6,058 nt of DNA from Actinomycetota bacterium. GTDB lineage: Bacteria > Actinomycetota > Actinomycetes > Streptosporangiales > Streptosporangiaceae. The position numbers and the translations under genes are program-made. Shown here piece by piece: positions 5,737-6,058 of the stretch. Below the pieces are notes generated by a model. That model was not told the origin of the DNA, did no database searches, and was given only the letters and a program-made list of their open reading frames with translations. Each line of letters begins with the position of its first letter. The first letter of the stretch is position 1. The stretch spans positions 1,403 to 7,460 of the forward strand of contig PLIQ01000135.1 in the NCBI GenBank assembly GCA_003140115.1, read 5' to 3'.

Positions 5737-6058
5737 GCCGGGCTCCCGAAGGCCGGGCTCCCGAAGGCGGTCCGGGCGAAGGAAGACAGCGAGGCGGCCG
5801 AGTACGGCTTGAACTTCTCCACCTGCTCGGCAGGCCACTCGGTATCCCGGTACAGGGCGCGGTCGTCGTCCAGGCTGGCGGCGGCGGATACGCCCAGCAG
5901 GGCGTCGCTTTCCGCAGGTGACAGCACGCGGAGCACCGCCCGCAGGCCGAAGTGAGCCAGGCCCGCCCGGCGCAGCGCGCGTTCCGCGGTGGTGTACCCG
6001 TCGGCCCAGGCCACCACGTGCAGACCGGCGTCCGGTCCCTTGTCGGCCAGCCGGACCA
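5733..6058 (-). CDS. FtsK/SpoIIIE-type ATPase, C-terminal part only
   Basis: Only the last 108 codons lie in the window; the protein continues past the right edge. The visible part contains GPDAGLHVVAWADGYTTAER, then HFGLRAVLRVLSPAESDALL, and EQVEKFKPY near the end. I recognise this order from the end of the ATPase domain in actinobacterial FtsK/SpoIIIE-type proteins. There a G-x-GLHV-(V/I)-W-x-D strand, an FGLR-V segment, a '(M/L)SP-D-S' segment and a final EKF(R/K)PY tract occur. Walker A and B motifs would be further upstream and cannot be checked. These ATPases are ring motors moving DNA or, as in type VII secretion, protein substrates. It is the first visible gene of the five-gene operon and its TGA overlaps the next ATG. 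The C-terminus ends in a duplicated pentapeptide (AFGSPAFGSPA) from a 15-bp tandem repeat. There is no sign of a gamma DNA-recognition domain, so it is probably not the chromosomal FtsK. Confidence 0.75.
   Translation of the reverse strand, partial: VRLADKGPDAGLHVVAWADGYTTAERALRRAGLAHFGLRAVLRVLSPAESDALLGVSAAASLDDDRALYRDTEWPAEQVEKFKPYSAASLSSFARTAFGSPAFGSPA
5737..5766. repeat. Perfect 15-bp tandem duplication at the ATPase / 279-aa gene junction
   Basis: GCCGGGCTCCCGAAG occurs twice with no mismatch. It encodes the doubled AFGSP at the end of the ATPase. On the minus strand each copy carries GGGAG, the nearer of which (5743-5747) is the ribosome binding site of the 279-aa gene. The duplication keeps the frame. 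Confidence 0.85.

Overview
The window looks like chromosomal DNA from a high-GC actinomycete (Streptomyces or a relative). Base composition is strongly GC-rich, third codon positions are mostly G or C, GTG starts occur, and both the recognisable protein families and the short start/stop overlaps fit that group. Seven protein-coding genes cover almost the whole window, and two of them run off its ends. No RNA gene, transposase, integrase or CRISPR array was seen.

Left part, minus strand (about 2616 down to 1): a two-gene operon for a split enzyme of the PEP synthase / PEP-utilising superfamily. The first gene (597 aa) ends in the mobile phosphohistidine domain, with the GGSMSHA motif. The second starts inside the stop codon of the first (GTGA overlap) and encodes the ATP-grasp PEP/pyruvate-binding domain; it is cut by the window's left edge. 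Gene order, sizes and the lack of a C-terminal PEP barrel resemble the two catalytic subunits of phenylphosphate synthase, or a split rifampicin-phosphotransferase-like enzyme, more than a true PEP synthase. The likely job is ATP-driven phosphorylation of an unidentified small molecule.

Middle, plus strand (2796-3893): a 365-aa protein that I recognise as the N-terminal and central part of the actinobacterial Mrr-type 'restriction endonuclease' family (coiled coil, PPFDPGPLG, YRYV and LRTLHEIF motifs). It stops just where the nuclease domain should begin. A 179-bp divergent intergenic region holds a plausible promoter for it.

Right part, minus strand (6058 down to 3908): a tightly packed operon of five genes. 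They are the C-terminus of an FtsK/SpoIIIE-type ATPase (cut by the right edge), a 279-aa helical protein of unknown function, and three small helical proteins of 112, 156 and 70 aa. The 112- and 70-aa proteins share a WRD[DE]xxRxF turn that resembles the WxG turn of WXG100 proteins. Three of the four junctions are 4-nt ATGA/GTGA overlaps and the other is a 26-nt overlap. An FtsK-type ATPase next to small WXG100-like proteins suggests a type VII secretion-like or other ATPase-driven system. The nuclease-less Mrr-like gene converges on this operon with only 14 bp between the stop codons, and that junction is an imperfect 18-bp tandem repeat.

The ATPase/WXG-like operon facing the nuclease-less Mrr relative is the most likely undescribed system here. 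Its function is inference from gene families and context only.
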